This document shows positions 51,212 through 60,099 of a stretch of 64,000 nucleotides of DNA, one piece after another; within the stretch, counting starts at the first letter, position 1, and the number at the start of each line of letters is the position of its first letter. This DNA comes from JAJCYK01 sp965212195 (GTDB taxonomy: Bacteria > Bacteroidota > Bacteroidia > Cytophagales > Cyclobacteriaceae). Where the stretch lies: assembly GCA_965212195.1 (NCBI GenBank), contig CBDBUW010000015.1, forward strand, positions 310,001-374,000, in the 5' to 3' direction. Position numbers and translations under genes: made by a program. The notes below the pieces were generated by a model, which had not been told where the DNA came from, ran no database searches, and worked only from the letters and a program-made list of their open reading frames with translations.

Positions 51212-52405
51212 TTAATCGAACCAAGGTTTCCATTGACTATAAAAGTCAACCGGGTTGTAATTACTATTGCCATCATAGAAAATGGGCTTTTTGTAAACTG
51301 CAGAAAATTTGTCTTCCCCACCCCAACTTAGTATCATGGTGTTGCAGGTATATATCAAACTTCCGCTATTGATCCGATATCCTCCTTGCCAACTGGTCCA
51401 ATTAATATTGATATAGTTAGCCCCAGGAGTGAAATCATGGGTGCCTGTCCCACCGATATCTGTATTGAAAAAGTCATAGCCCACGACTTCGCTACAAAAG
51501 TTCGTGATTGAACGGTTATATTGTTTCTTCACTTCATTGCCAGACGCATCTATACTTCCATCCTCATAAATTTGCAAAAACATGAAGGGCCTTACTACAT
51601 AGTCATCCACATCCAGGACCACCCATGTAAGGCCGGATGATGTACCATTATTAGTACAGCCGGGATGATTGCTTGTAGTATAACTCCTGCCAGAATCGCT
51701 GCAGCAACCTGCCCCTTGTGAATTAATTGGAGACGCCAAACCAGGCGCGAACACGTTCAGTATCTGACCGTTAAACTCTCGGATGGTGAAATCCCATTCC
51801 CAATGGATTCTATTATCACTTCTGGGCCTGGCGATAGTATTACAACTTCCTGCACCAGAAGCATCTTCCGGATCCTCCACCGTTACCCAGCGCTCAAACT
51901 CGTCCAAAGGATTTCCGCCATCGTCAACGGGTTGAATTACGATCTCGATGGTATATGGATAGTCCACTTCATCCACCGGAGGATCAAAATTCAATTCAAT
52001 AATCGAAGTAGTATCGTTTTCCTCAGGGGTCTGGTACTGACCTTCGATAATGGTTTCCGGAACATGGTAATAAAAACTGGAACCCGGTAGGTATAGATTA
52101 TACCCGGCAACGTTTTCTCCGGGGTGATGCAAAACTTCTATTCTGCTGCCCAGTGGATAACCCTTGACCACAAAGATGGTGTCTTCTACGTCTAACTTAA
52201 GCTGTCCGTCGTTGGTTGTGGGTAAAGTACCGGTAATCTTAGCATGGCCCTTCAAAACCAAGTATTCAGAGGCCTCTTCGGCTGACAAGGTCTTTCCTGA
52301 ATTAGGGTTTCCTGGATTGCTAGGATCCTCATTTAGGTCAGACTCACAAGAGGTCCATAACGCCAGGCTGAAGATCAGAAAAGATATAAGGTGAATTCGA
52401 TTCAT
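51212..52405 (-). CDS. Lipoprotein of unknown function, cysteine-rich centre
   Basis: ATG 52405 starts a lipoprotein signal (MNRIHLISFLIFSLALWTSC, Cys20) followed by acidic ESDLNEDP, a surface-export pattern; 397 residues. The frame opens at 52429. The N-terminal third is an Ig-like sandwich; the centre has a cysteine cluster (GAGCCSDSGRS, HPGCTNNG); the end is aromatic and ends in SQWKPWFD. I recognise no family. It is first in an operon with the T9SS-sorted triple-repeat protein, so the two may work together on the surface. Confidence 0.75.
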   Translation of the reverse strand: MNRIHLISFLIFSLALWTSCESDLNEDPSNPGNPNSGKTLSAEEASEYLVLKGHAKITGTLPTTNDGQLKLDVEDTIFVVKGYPLGSRIEVLHHPGENVAGYNLYLPGSSFYYHVPETIIEGQYQTPEENDTTSIIELNFDPPVDEVDYPYTIEIVIQPVDDGGNPLDEFERWVTVEDPEDASGAGSCNTIARPRSDNRIHWEWDFTIREFNGQILNVFAPGLASPINSQGAGCCSDSGRSYTTSNHPGCTNNGTSSGLTWVVLDVDDYVVRPFMFLQIYEDGSIDASGNEVKKQYNRSITNFCSEVVGYDFFNTDIGGTGTHDFTPGANYININWTSWQGGYRINSGSLIYTCNTMILSWGGEDKFSAVYKKPIFYDGNSNYNPVDFYSQWKPWFD

Positions 52406-52839
52406 AGCTGTAATGTTTTTAGGTGACAAAACTGAAAATTAGGGGTTGTGGAGACACTTAACTACCCACAACTAACAACTGGCAGACTCCAGCTGGCAAG
52501 TGGTTGTTAATAGAATCTGGCGGCGATAAAAAACACCGGCTTTTAAAAGATTCTGGTGGCAAGTTCTTCTACTGATTGTCAACGGGTGGATGTGATACCT
52601 GCATGTTGGCTTCACCTTTAATAATTTTCCTCAATCTCAACTGCTGACACCCTTTTTGATTAAATTAAAAATGGGTGGGGGGAGGGGCCCCTGGGAAATT
52701 AGTGCTCCTTAGTTTGGTAGATGTTTAGCCGTCAACCGTCAAAAAAAATCCTGAATCTCAACTGCTGATACCCATATGGTGTAACTTATAAATGGGTGGG
52801 CGGAGGGGCCCCTGGGAAACCCAGGAAATTAGTGCTCCT
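52406..52839. other. 434-bp intergenic region with two dispersed repeats
   Basis: No gene. Copies C and D of the dispersed repeat lie in tandem here, both ending in the same GGAAATTAGTGCTCCTT tail. D carries a 9-bp internal duplication before that tail. Confidence 0.7.
52628..52710 (+). repeat. Dispersed repeat, copy C
   Basis: Shares TCCTCAATCTCAACTG with copies A and B and the following (T/C)TGA.ACCC, then an AT-rich middle and GGGTGGGGGGAGGGGCCCC. Less similar to A/B than to D. Confidence 0.8.
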
Positions 52840-52840
52840 T
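52749..52840 (+). repeat. Dispersed repeat, copy D
   Basis: Begins TCCTGAATCTCAACTGCTGA after two CCGTCAA-type units and an A run. It ends GGGCGGAGGGGCCCCTGGG and the same tail as copy C. The end touches the stop region of the LytTR gene (52840). Confidence 0.8.
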
Positions 52841-53589
52841 TAAAGTTTATCCAACAACCCCAAAAATTCCTCCTTCTTGCGCCTGCTGATATCTACATGA
52901 TGATCGCCTGTTAGCACTACATAGCCGCCCTCCCCCTTAATATATCTCTGGATGTGTTTCATATTAATAAGAAAGCGGTGATGTACCCGACAAAAACCTG
53001 ACTCCGTCAGCAGGTTTTCAAAGTCTTTTAAGGTTCTGGATATGAGCTTTGAAGATTGGCCCTGTAAATGAAGTTTGGTGTAACCGCGATCGGCCTCACA
53101 GTAAACGATCTTGCTGACTTCGATAAAATCGATACCCTCCAAGGTAGGCACCGCCAACTTTTCAATGGTTCCGCTTTTGAAGTTCAAATTATGTACCACC
53201 GATTCCAAACGATGGGCGCTGTCTGATTTTTCCTGCTTCTCCTCCACCCTTTTAACAGCCTGTATAAGATCATCTACATCCAGGGGTTTGAGCAAATAAT
53301 CCACGGCACTGAATTTTATAGCCTTAATGGCGTAGCGGTCATAGGCGGTGATGAAGATTACCTCGAAATCGATAGGCTGCAGCTGCTTAAGCAGATCAAA
53401 CCCCGACATCCCGGGCATTTGTACATCCAGAAATACCAGTTCCGGTTGGTGAGTCCGGATAGCATCCATACCTTCTTCTGGTGATGCACATTGTTGCAAT
53501 AACACCACCTGTGGGCAATATTTTTCAAGAGCCTGGGCCAATGCCTGCCGACCGAAATGTTCATCGTCGATTAATATTGCACTGATCAT
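52840..53589 (-). CDS. LytTR-family response regulator
   Basis: 249 residues. Receiver domain about 1-120 with the phosphorylated Asp in LVFLDVQMPGMSG and the conserved Lys in YLLKPLD. LytTR DNA-binding domain about 145-245 (GIDFIEVSKIVYCEADRGYTKLHL, FCRVHHRFLINMKHIQRY). The gene starts 6 bp after the stop of the kinase gene, and the pair is a classical two-component operon. Targets unknown. Confidence 0.93.
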   Translation of the reverse strand: MISAILIDDEHFGRQALAQALEKYCPQVVLLQQCASPEEGMDAIRTHQPELVFLDVQMPGMSGFDLLKQLQPIDFEVIFITAYDRYAIKAIKFSAVDYLLKPLDVDDLIQAVKRVEEKQEKSDSAHRLESVVHNLNFKSGTIEKLAVPTLEGIDFIEVSKIVYCEADRGYTKLHLQGQSSKLISRTLKDFENLLTESGFCRVHHRFLINMKHIQRYIKGEGGYVVLTGDHHVDISRRKKEEFLGLLDKL

Positions 53590-53595
53590 CTCTTA

Positions 53596-55581
53596 TTAAG
53601 TAGGTATGGAGACTTCCACCCGAGTACCCAGTGGTATCCCGGAAGCATCTTTAAGATCGGTAATTTGAATCATATCTTCCTGGTAATCCTGATTAAGCAG
53701 ATTGAGCCGTTCCTCTGTAATTTTTAATCCTAAAGATTTGGTCTTCCAAACAGACTCATCCTGCAGCTCCTGGGCCTTTTCCCGACCTACTCCGTTGTCC
53801 TCTATGCTGCAAACCAAAAGATCTCCTTTTTGATGGGCAGCAATGGTAATTTTACCTGAGCCCTGATCCTTCTTGGGCATAAGCCCATGCCAGATGGCAT
53901 TCTCCACAAAAGGCTGCAGAACCATGGAAGGCAGGTAAATTTCCTGAGGGTCTACTTGACTGTCCACCTTCAGCTGATAGTCAATATCACCCTGAAACCT
54001 TAACTGCTCTAGTTCAATATAGGATTCCAGTACCGCCAGCTCCTCATGCAATGTAACTTCGGAAGTTTCGGCGTTTTCCAGCACCAACCGGATCAGTTTA
54101 GAGAATTTTGTCAGGTATCGGGAGGCTCGGTTATCTTCACCTTGCAATATCATCTGGTTGATGGAGTTTAGGCAATTGAATATGAAGTGAGGATTGATCT
54201 GGGCTTGTAAGGCTTTCATTTCCAACTGTGATAATTGTCGTTCGAAATGGGCTTCTTTAATCTCTTGATTCTTAGCAGCTAATTGTTTTTGATTGAGTAA
54301 TCTTTGACGCAAATTGAACAAAAGTAAAGCAGCCACCAGCGCGACCAGTATACCACCTCCAATAAAAGCCTTTTTTAACGTTGCTTGGCGCTGGACCTCT
54401 TTGGTCTGCAGTTCCTTTTCGGTTGCCAGCAAGGCTATCTGCTGATTTTTCTTGTCGGTCTCGTATCTGGTTTGCAGTTCATTGATCTGTAATGCATTCT
54501 GCTCGTTAAAAATACTGTCACGAATTTGCTGTGACAAGTTGGTAAAATCATAGGCCAGCTTATAGTTGTTGGTAGCGGAATGGAGTTTTGAAAGTTCCTG
54601 ATAGCTATCCGCAGTAAGCTCTTTCAAGCCTAACTCTTTGCCTAGATCCACCGCTCGGTTCAGATAAGGCAAAGCCTCTTTGAATTTCCTTAATCCGGAA
54701 TAGGCTCCCCCTATATAATATACTGCTTCGGCTATATCCTTTGGTTGTTTCAAGGTATTCCAGGTGTCCAAAGCTTGCAAATGATATTCCAGGGATTTCT
54801 GATGTTGTCCCAATTCCTTATAAAGGGATCCCAGGTTGGTGATAATATAACCTTCCTCCTCTTTCATGCCCAAACGTTGGATAATATCCAGTGATTGTTG
54901 GTAAAGTAATAGTGCAGAATCATGTTTTTGGGTGTAGGCGCTGATATTAGCCATGTTATGCAGCGCCATGGCATATTGGAAATCATAACTCAATTCCTTG
55001 AATATGACTGATGCCTTTTTATTGACCTGCATGGCCTCCCTATATTTTTTAAGTCTGGAGTAAGTGTTACCCAAACTGGATAAAGCCCTGGCCAATTCCG
55101 CCTTTTTCTGTTCCTTTTCATAGTATCGCACGATTCTCAATTGGGTCTCCAGTTTTTTCTCATAGTCACCCTGATAACCGTGGATTATTGCAATAGAATA
55201 AAGAGCCAGCATCACTTGGCTGGAATCTCCTCGTTGTTGGTAAAACTGTTTATATTCTTCCAAGTTACGCCAGGCGGCAACATAATCACCTTCTTTCATT
55301 TGTACTAAGCCCAGACTGCGAAGGGCATTGTAAGTTCCTGGGTGGTAAGCTAGTAGCTGTGAAAGTTGTAAGGCACTATCTGCATAGCTGCGGGCCAATT
55401 TCAAATCAGTTTGAAAGTACGTGTGAATATAAGCAAGCCGATTAAACACCTGCACTTTCTTGCTGTCATCCGGTAGTTCCTTAAGTACAGCTCGTAAACT
55501 ATCAACTTCAGACTGAGCCCAGGTGTTTGAAGTCAACAAAAAGAAGACGGCAATCCAACAGTATGTCTTGATGGTTTCCAT
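53596..55581 (-). CDS. TPR sensor histidine kinase (LytS/His_kinase type)
   Basis: 661 residues. Signal peptide about 1-22, periplasmic TPR repeats about 45-350 (ALARALSSLGNTYSRLKKYREAMQ, IITNLGSLYKELGQHQKSLEYH), a coiled stretch about 365-405, one membrane helix about 407-427 (FIGGGILVALVAALLLFNL), a second coiled coil, and the His_kinase domain with INPHFIFNCLNSINQMI (the phospho-accepting His, about residue 465) and an HATPase domain (PSMVLQPFVENAIWHGL, CSIEDNGVGREKA). No enzymatic domain is missing. It activates the LytTR regulator downstream; signal unknown. Confidence 0.93.
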   Translation of the reverse strand: METIKTYCWIAVFFLLTSNTWAQSEVDSLRAVLKELPDDSKKVQVFNRLAYIHTYFQTDLKLARSYADSALQLSQLLAYHPGTYNALRSLGLVQMKEGDYVAAWRNLEEYKQFYQQRGDSSQVMLALYSIAIIHGYQGDYEKKLETQLRIVRYYEKEQKKAELARALSSLGNTYSRLKKYREAMQVNKKASVIFKELSYDFQYAMALHNMANISAYTQKHDSALLLYQQSLDIIQRLGMKEEEGYIITNLGSLYKELGQHQKSLEYHLQALDTWNTLKQPKDIAEAVYYIGGAYSGLRKFKEALPYLNRAVDLGKELGLKELTADSYQELSKLHSATNNYKLAYDFTNLSQQIRDSIFNEQNALQINELQTRYETDKKNQQIALLATEKELQTKEVQRQATLKKAFIGGGILVALVAALLLFNLRQRLLNQKQLAAKNQEIKEAHFERQLSQLEMKALQAQINPHFIFNCLNSINQMILQGEDNRASRYLTKFSKLIRLVLENAETSEVTLHEELAVLESYIELEQLRFQGDIDYQLKVDSQVDPQEIYLPSMVLQPFVENAIWHGLMPKKDQGSGKITIAAHQKGDLLVCSIEDNGVGREKAQELQDESVWKTKSLGLKITEERLNLLNQDYQEDMIQITDLKDASGIPLGTRVEVSIPT

Positions 55582-55811
55582 TTTCAGACTATATCGTGTT
55601 ATCCTGTTTCTGTTGCCTCAAAAAATTCATCGCTAAAGATAAGTTAGCAAATTTCAGGCTTTAATTAATACCACTCCCATAAGTAACCTGCAAAGTCAAT
55701 ATTTTACTTTGCCCTGATTTTCACTTATCTTCCTGTGTTGTCAAATACCAAGTCAAGCGCTACAACAGCATCAAAATCAAATCTTAACTTCAACTCAATC
55801 TCTAGACCTAT

Positions 55812-57248
55812 ATGAATCGCTGTATAATTCTTAGTCTCATTTTGCTGCTCAGCCTAAACTTCTACGGTCAGCGCAAACCTAAAATCAATAAAAATAAGAA
55901 AGCAGTCATCGCCTCAGTAGATAGCAAGTCCCAAGCCTTAACCGAGCTTAGTGACCAAATTTGGTCTTTTGAAGAGGTGGCCTTTCAAGAAACGCAATCG
56001 TCTCAGGTCTTGGCGGATTATGCCACCTCTCAGGGTTTCACGGTCAAAAAAGGCGTGGCTGAGATCCCCACTGCTATAGTGGCTGAATACGGCTCTGGAC
56101 GCCCCGTCATCGGGATCTTAGGGGAGTTCGATGCCCTGCCTGGGCTTTCCCAGAAAGCGGTGCCCACTAAGGACCCCCGCAATGAGGGAGGTGCCGGTCA
56201 CGGTTGCGGCCACAACCTATTTGGCGTGGCCTCACTGGGAGCCGCGGTGGCCATAAAAGAATTGATTGAAGCGGGACAACTACAGGGAACGGTGCGGTTC
56301 TACGGCACCCCTGCTGAAGAAAAATATTTTGGCAAATTGTGGATGATACGTTCAGGCCTCTTTGATGATGTGGATGTAGTAATGGACTGGCACCCAGGAG
56401 CAGAAACAGAAGCTGATGTTCAAAGTTCATTGGCTCTGGTAGATTTCATGGTGGAGTTTTATGGTCAGGCTGCTCACGCCGCCGGAGACCCCTGGAATGG
56501 ACGTAGCGCTTCAGACGCCCTGGAGTTATACACCTCTGGTATAAATTTCCTCAGAGAACATGTAAAGCCTACTGTACGAATCCATTATCACATACAGGAT
56601 GCGGGTAAGGTGGTGAACGTAGTACCGGACTATTCCCGATTATGGGTTCGGGTACGAGATACTAAGCGTGATGGCATGGAGAAAGTGTGGAAGCAGGTGG
56701 AAAAAATGGCTGAAGGAGCTGCTATCATGGCCAATGTTGACTACAAAATATCCTTGATATCCGGAGTTCATGAGGTTCTGGTTAACCGTACCGGTGGAGC
56801 CCGCTTACAAAAGAACCTGGAATACCTGGGTAATATCACCTATACGCCGGAGGAGGAGATCTTTGCCAAGAAAATCCAGGAAGCTACCGGCAAGGAACAA
56901 GTTGGGTTGGACGCAAAGATCAGTCCCTTAAAGGACACCAAAGAAAATCCGGGAGGAGGATCTACGGATGTGGGGGATGTAAGCTTTGTGGTACCCGTAG
57001 TACGATTAAGCGCTACTACCGCACCCAAAGACACTCCATGGCATTCCTGGGCGGTAGTAGCCTGCGGGGGTATGTCTATTGGTCATAAGGGTATGATCTA
57101 TGCCGCTAAAGCCCTCTCCATGACCATGGTAGATCTTTTTGAGGACAACAGGTTGCGAGAGGAGATCCGAAAGGAATTCCTGGAACGAAAGGGTGATTAT
57201 GTGTACAAGGGCATTGTGCCGGAGGGGCCACCACCCATTGGGAACTGA
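55812..57248 (+). CDS. M20-family metallopeptidase (AbgB-like amidohydrolase)
   Basis: 478 residues, signal peptide about 1-20 (MNRCIILSLILLLSLNFYGQ). The M20D motifs are GGAGHGCGHNLFG (metal-binding, about 130-142), YGTPAEEKYFGK (catalytic Glu pair), MDWHPGAE (metal His) and GGSTDVGDVS near the C-terminus, where the last ligand usually follows. The dimerisation domain lies about 210-330 (FYGQAAHAAGDPWNGRSASDALEL). Family knowledge: AbgB-type enzymes cleave p-aminobenzoyl-glutamate or related amides. Secretion to the periplasm suggests nutrient salvage. Transcribed alone. Confidence 0.92.
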   Translation: MNRCIILSLILLLSLNFYGQRKPKINKNKKAVIASVDSKSQALTELSDQIWSFEEVAFQETQSSQVLADYATSQGFTVKKGVAEIPTAIVAEYGSGRPVIGILGEFDALPGLSQKAVPTKDPRNEGGAGHGCGHNLFGVASLGAAVAIKELIEAGQLQGTVRFYGTPAEEKYFGKLWMIRSGLFDDVDVVMDWHPGAETEADVQSSLALVDFMVEFYGQAAHAAGDPWNGRSASDALELYTSGINFLREHVKPTVRIHYHIQDAGKVVNVVPDYSRLWVRVRDTKRDGMEKVWKQVEKMAEGAAIMANVDYKISLISGVHEVLVNRTGGARLQKNLEYLGNITYTPEEEIFAKKIQEATGKEQVGLDAKISPLKDTKENPGGGSTDVGDVSFVVPVVRLSATTAPKDTPWHSWAVVACGGMSIGHKGMIYAAKALSMTMVDLFEDNRLREEIRKEFLERKGDYVYKGIVPEGPPPIGN

Positions 57249-57350
57249 GAATTAGAGTGGGGAGTCGGGAATGATGAGTTGAGAATAATGAACTGAGAAT
57301 TCAAGACGTGATGATTTTGTATTGAGACCTTAAGCGTACATTTTAGCTTA

Positions 57351-57698
57351 ATGGCAATAACTGATCTTGAGGAAAGATTAATGACCTTCTCTGTATTATC
57401 AATTCGTTTGGCCAAGAATATTCGCCGATCTTTTAAAGGCAGACACTTGGCTCAACAACTAATGAGGTCATCTACTTCAGCGGCACTTAATTATGGTGAA
57501 GCAAAGGGAGCGGAAAGCAAAAAAGACTTTATTCATAAAATGAGGTTGGTATTGAAGGAGTTGCGAGAAAGTTTGGTGTGCTTAAAGATAATTAAACGAT
57601 GCGATTTTATTAGCCAAGAAGAATTACTTAATGAAGCAGATGAATTGGTTGCAATTGTTGTCACCAGCCTAAGAACCGCTGAAAACAAAAGTCCCTAA
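57351..57698 (+). CDS. Four-helix-bundle protein (23S rRNA intervening-sequence type)
   Basis: 115 residues, all helical. The family pattern is clear: FSVLSIRLAKNIRR, QQLMRSSTSAALNYGEAKGAESKKDFIHKM, VLKELRESLVCLKII. Family knowledge: these S23-type proteins were first seen inside 23S rRNA intervening sequences but are widely scattered as free genes, and a nucleic-acid binding role is suspected. No rRNA is near, so this is a free copy. It is convergent with the WG-repeat gene, separated by a bidirectional terminator. Confidence 0.9.
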   Translation: MAITDLEERLMTFSVLSIRLAKNIRRSFKGRHLAQQLMRSSTSAALNYGEAKGAESKKDFIHKMRLVLKELRESLVCLKIIKRCDFISQEELLNEADELVAIVVTSLRTAENKSP

Positions 57699-57731
57699 TT
57701 TCTTTAATTCTCAACTCATAATTCAAGATTC

Positions 57732-57766
57732 AAAAAGGCCAAACCCACACGGAGCCCGGCCTTTTT
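57732..57766. terminator. Bidirectional terminator between convergent genes
   Basis: AAAAAGGCC (57732-57740) pairs with GGCCTTTTT (57758-57766) across a 17-nt loop; T runs on both strands. Confidence 0.8.
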
Positions 57767-57796
57767 CAAGCAGCTATTAGTTAATCTTCAATTTCC

Positions 57797-58387
57797 TTAC
57801 TGCACCCGTACTATTTCCTGACCTTCGGTATTGATGATGCCCCAGCGTCCGTTTAGCTGCACTTTGGCACGGTCGTTCTCAAAGGCTTTGATCTTATCAT
57901 ATTTGGGCGCTACAATTTCACGTCCTTCGGTGTCAATGATCCCCCATTGGCCATCCGCTTTTACCAAGGCGCGACCCTGGCTGAACTCGTTGATCACCTC
58001 ATACTTGACCGGTACAATCTCATGCCCGTCCCAATGTACCAAGCCCCACTTTCCATCGCGGGAAACCTTGGCCTTTTGGTCTTTGAAACTGCCCATGGTA
58101 TCGTAGATAGTGGGGATAATCTCCTTGCCTTCCCAACTCACCATACCCCAACGCTTATCCTTCAGTACCCTAGCTCTTTGTTGTTTGTAGGGCATGATCC
58201 TTTGGTATTGAGGAGCAATGATCTCATCGCCATTCCAATCAATGATACCCCAAAGTCCATTCAGTTGCACCCGGGCCCGCTGATCTTCAAACTTGCTGAT
58301 CTTGTCATAACCCAAGGATTTTCCAGATTGAGCCCAGCCTGTCCCACAGGCCAGTCCCCAGATAAATACTGCTAAAAAATATTTCAT
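57797..58387 (-). CDS. WG-repeat protein, secreted
   Basis: 196 residues, signal peptide about 1-19 (FIWGLACGTGWAQ). Five or more WG repeats of about 24 residues each (LNGLWGIIDWNGDEIIAPQY, KDKRWGMVSWEGKEIIPTIY, RDGKWGLVHWDGHEIVPVKY, and so on). Family knowledge: WG repeats form small propeller or solenoid units often found in secreted or envelope proteins; function is mostly unknown. Last gene of the envelope operon; its start touches the stop of the gene before it. Confidence 0.85.
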   Translation of the reverse strand: MKYFLAVFIWGLACGTGWAQSGKSLGYDKISKFEDQRARVQLNGLWGIIDWNGDEIIAPQYQRIMPYKQQRARVLKDKRWGMVSWEGKEIIPTIYDTMGSFKDQKAKVSRDGKWGLVHWDGHEIVPVKYEVINEFSQGRALVKADGQWGIIDTEGREIVAPKYDKIKAFENDRAKVQLNGRWGIINTEGQEIVRVQ

Positions 58388-58621
58388 TTAGTTCATAGAT
58401 TTAAAAGTGTTTCGTTCGCTCCATTCTTTTCTGATATTGGCCTCCGCCTGGTCACCAAACACAAACAATTCCTCTTCCCTGTAAACAAATTGATCGTCAT
58501 CTTCCGGTATATGCACCAGGTACTTTGCTTCAGGACCTTGATACACTCTGCGTACCACCTCGCCCTCACATCCTATGGTATACACCCACACCACTTTTCC
58601 TGCTTGTAATTCACCTTTCAT
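58388..58621 (-). CDS. Small SH3-like protein of the envelope operon
   Basis: 77 residues, no signal. Strand-rich, with VVWVYTIGCEGEVVRRVYQGPEAKY and an acidic loop EDDDQFVYREEEL. It looks like a tiny SH3-like barrel, a fold common in small bacterial proteins, but I cannot name a family. It is 3 bp after the membrane protein gene and touches the WG-repeat gene, so it is part of the operon. Confidence 0.7.
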   Translation of the reverse strand: MKGELQAGKVVWVYTIGCEGEVVRRVYQGPEAKYLVHIPEDDDQFVYREEELFVFGDQAEANIRKEWSERNTFKSMN

Positions 58622-58624
58622 AAC

Positions 58625-58939
58625 CTATCTCAAATCCTTTTTAATGGCTTTTATTAAAAGTCTGGTTCCATGAGCCAGAAAAAACGCAATGGCTAAAATG
58701 GTAAGGCATAACAACAGACCATTCCACAACAGCTCTCCCATAGTTAAGGAGACGTTCACCAAATTGATGGCCTTTAACAGCCAGGATATCAATACAAACC
58801 CGACCGTTATGTAATAAAAGGCCTTTTCGTAGGACCAGTCGGCATTAATTACCGATGTTACTTGGCCTCTTACTTGATGCATCCATTTTCTTAGAACCAT
58901 ACTCATTATCAAATTCCCTAGATTATGACTAATTATCAA
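58625..58939 (-). CDS. Small membrane protein of the envelope operon
   Basis: 104 residues from ATG 58939, which overlaps the OmpA stop by 11 bp; ATG 58906 would avoid the overlap. Two membrane segments (about 45-65 FYYITVGFVLISWLLKAINLV and 72-94 LLWNGLLLCLTILAIAFFLA) with a basic end (LLIKAIKKDLR). No family recognised. Confidence 0.75.
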   Translation of the reverse strand: MIISHNLGNLIMSMVLRKWMHQVRGQVTSVINADWSYEKAFYYITVGFVLISWLLKAINLVNVSLTMGELLWNGLLLCLTILAIAFFLAHGTRLLIKAIKKDLR

Positions 58940-59603
58940 CTGGCAAGTCCCCCCGCTTAGCGGCTTTTTTCATTTTGTCATTGGCGTAAATAGCTATTTC
59001 CACCCGGCGGTTTTGTTGCCTTCCAGCAGCCTCATCGTTACTGGCCACTGGCTCGCTCTCGCCCCTGCCCATTTTCTGTATCCGGGAGTCGGTAACGCCG
59101 GTAGTAGCCACATACCGTGCTACAGAATTTGCGCGGCGTTCTGACAATTCCATGTTGTAATCCTCTGCACCCTGGCTGTCGGAATGCCCCACAATCATGA
59201 TGTCAGTATCATCGTATTTCTGTAAAGTTTGGGTAAGCTCGGCAATGTTTGCCTTTGCCTGGGGTTTAAGTTCAGCACGATCAAAATCAAAGAGGATCCC
59301 AGAATCGAAAGTAACTACAATTCCTTCTCCTACTCGCTCCACCCGGGCATTCTTAAGATCTTCCTGCATTTCCTCAGCTTGTTTATCCATGCGCTTTCCT
59401 ATCAATGCTCCGGCAGTACCTCCTACGGCCGCTCCAATAATGGCGCCCAATGCTGTCTTACCGGTGGCAGCACCAATGGCTGTTCCCACGGCTCCTCCGG
59501 CGGCGGCTCCTATTACTCCTCCTTTGGCGGTATTGCTCCAACTAGCACATCCCATCAGTTGAATAATCAAAAAATAGCTGGCGATTATTAGAACTTTTTT
59601 CAT
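58929..59603 (-). CDS. OmpA-family lipoprotein with glycine zipper (YiaD-like)
   Basis: 224 residues. Lipobox QLMGC (Cys19), then a glycine zipper about 28-70 (GVIGAAAGGAVGTAIGAATG, IIGAAVGGTAGALIG), a short charged helix, and an OmpA peptidoglycan-binding domain about 95-215 (LFDFDRAELKPQAKANIAEL, GHSDSQGAEDYNMELSERRA, NRRVEIAIY). Family knowledge: anchors the outer membrane to the cell wall; the zipper may insert into a membrane. It sits in the envelope operon downstream of the barrel gene (12 bp). Confidence 0.92.
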   Translation of the reverse strand: MKKVLIIASYFLIIQLMGCASWSNTAKGGVIGAAAGGAVGTAIGAATGKTALGAIIGAAVGGTAGALIGKRMDKQAEEMQEDLKNARVERVGEGIVVTFDSGILFDFDRAELKPQAKANIAELTQTLQKYDDTDIMIVGHSDSQGAEDYNMELSERRANSVARYVATTGVTDSRIQKMGRGESEPVASNDEAAGRQQNRRVEIAIYANDKMKKAAKRGDLPVDN

Positions 59604-59615
59604 AGTTGTATACAG

Positions 59616-60095
59616 TTAAAAATTAAATCTTAATCCGATGCCTGCATCCAGCTCCAAATCAAAGGGATCGTCAATCAACTCAACAAACAAGATGCCGTCC
59701 ACATAGGCCGATAATCTTCCGCTGGCAAAAGTGTATTCCAGTCCAAGCACTCCATCGGCGCCAAATTCTGTTTCATCATCCCGGCCCCTATCATGGTCGT
59801 CCCGGTGGTCATCCTCAATCTGCGCTCCAAAGCCATAGTACCAATCGAGCCCAGGAGCATTGTTAATAGGGAAATGAAAGAGGTAGTGTACTAAAAACTG
59901 CAATCCCCGGCCTTCTATATTGCCGCCCAGGGCCAGCTCTAAGCCATTACTGGCACCTAAGTATTTCTTGGCTGAGATACCTGTGGGATCGCCCAGCCTG
60001 ATTCCAATTCCCCAATTTTTGTCCTGTGAATTCGCCTGCAGAGTGATGAGCATCAAGAAGATTGCTGCCACCAATGCCCATAGAAATCGCCGCAT
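59616..60095 (-). CDS. Small outer-membrane barrel-like protein
   Basis: 159 residues, signal peptide about 1-23 (FLMLITLQANSQ). Amphipathic strands (WGIGIRLGDPTGISAKKYLG, GLQFLVHYLFHF, AYVDGILFVELID) end in the C-terminal aromatic LRFNF expected of a barrel protein. An acidic/His loop (EDDHRDDHDRGRDDETE, about 103-119) could bind metal. The gene starts 4 bp after the bactofilin stop. Confidence 0.8.
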   Translation of the reverse strand: MRRFLWALVAAIFLMLITLQANSQDKNWGIGIRLGDPTGISAKKYLGASNGLELALGGNIEGRGLQFLVHYLFHFPINNAPGLDWYYGFGAQIEDDHRDDHDRGRDDETEFGADGVLGLEYTFASGRLSAYVDGILFVELIDDPFDLELDAGIGLRFNF

Positions 60096-60099
60096 TCGA

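Noticed and set aside
59197..59591. Two plus-strand frames of about 120 codons
   Set aside because: Antisense to the OmpA glycine-zipper gene; the repetitive Gly/Ala codons create open shadow frames.
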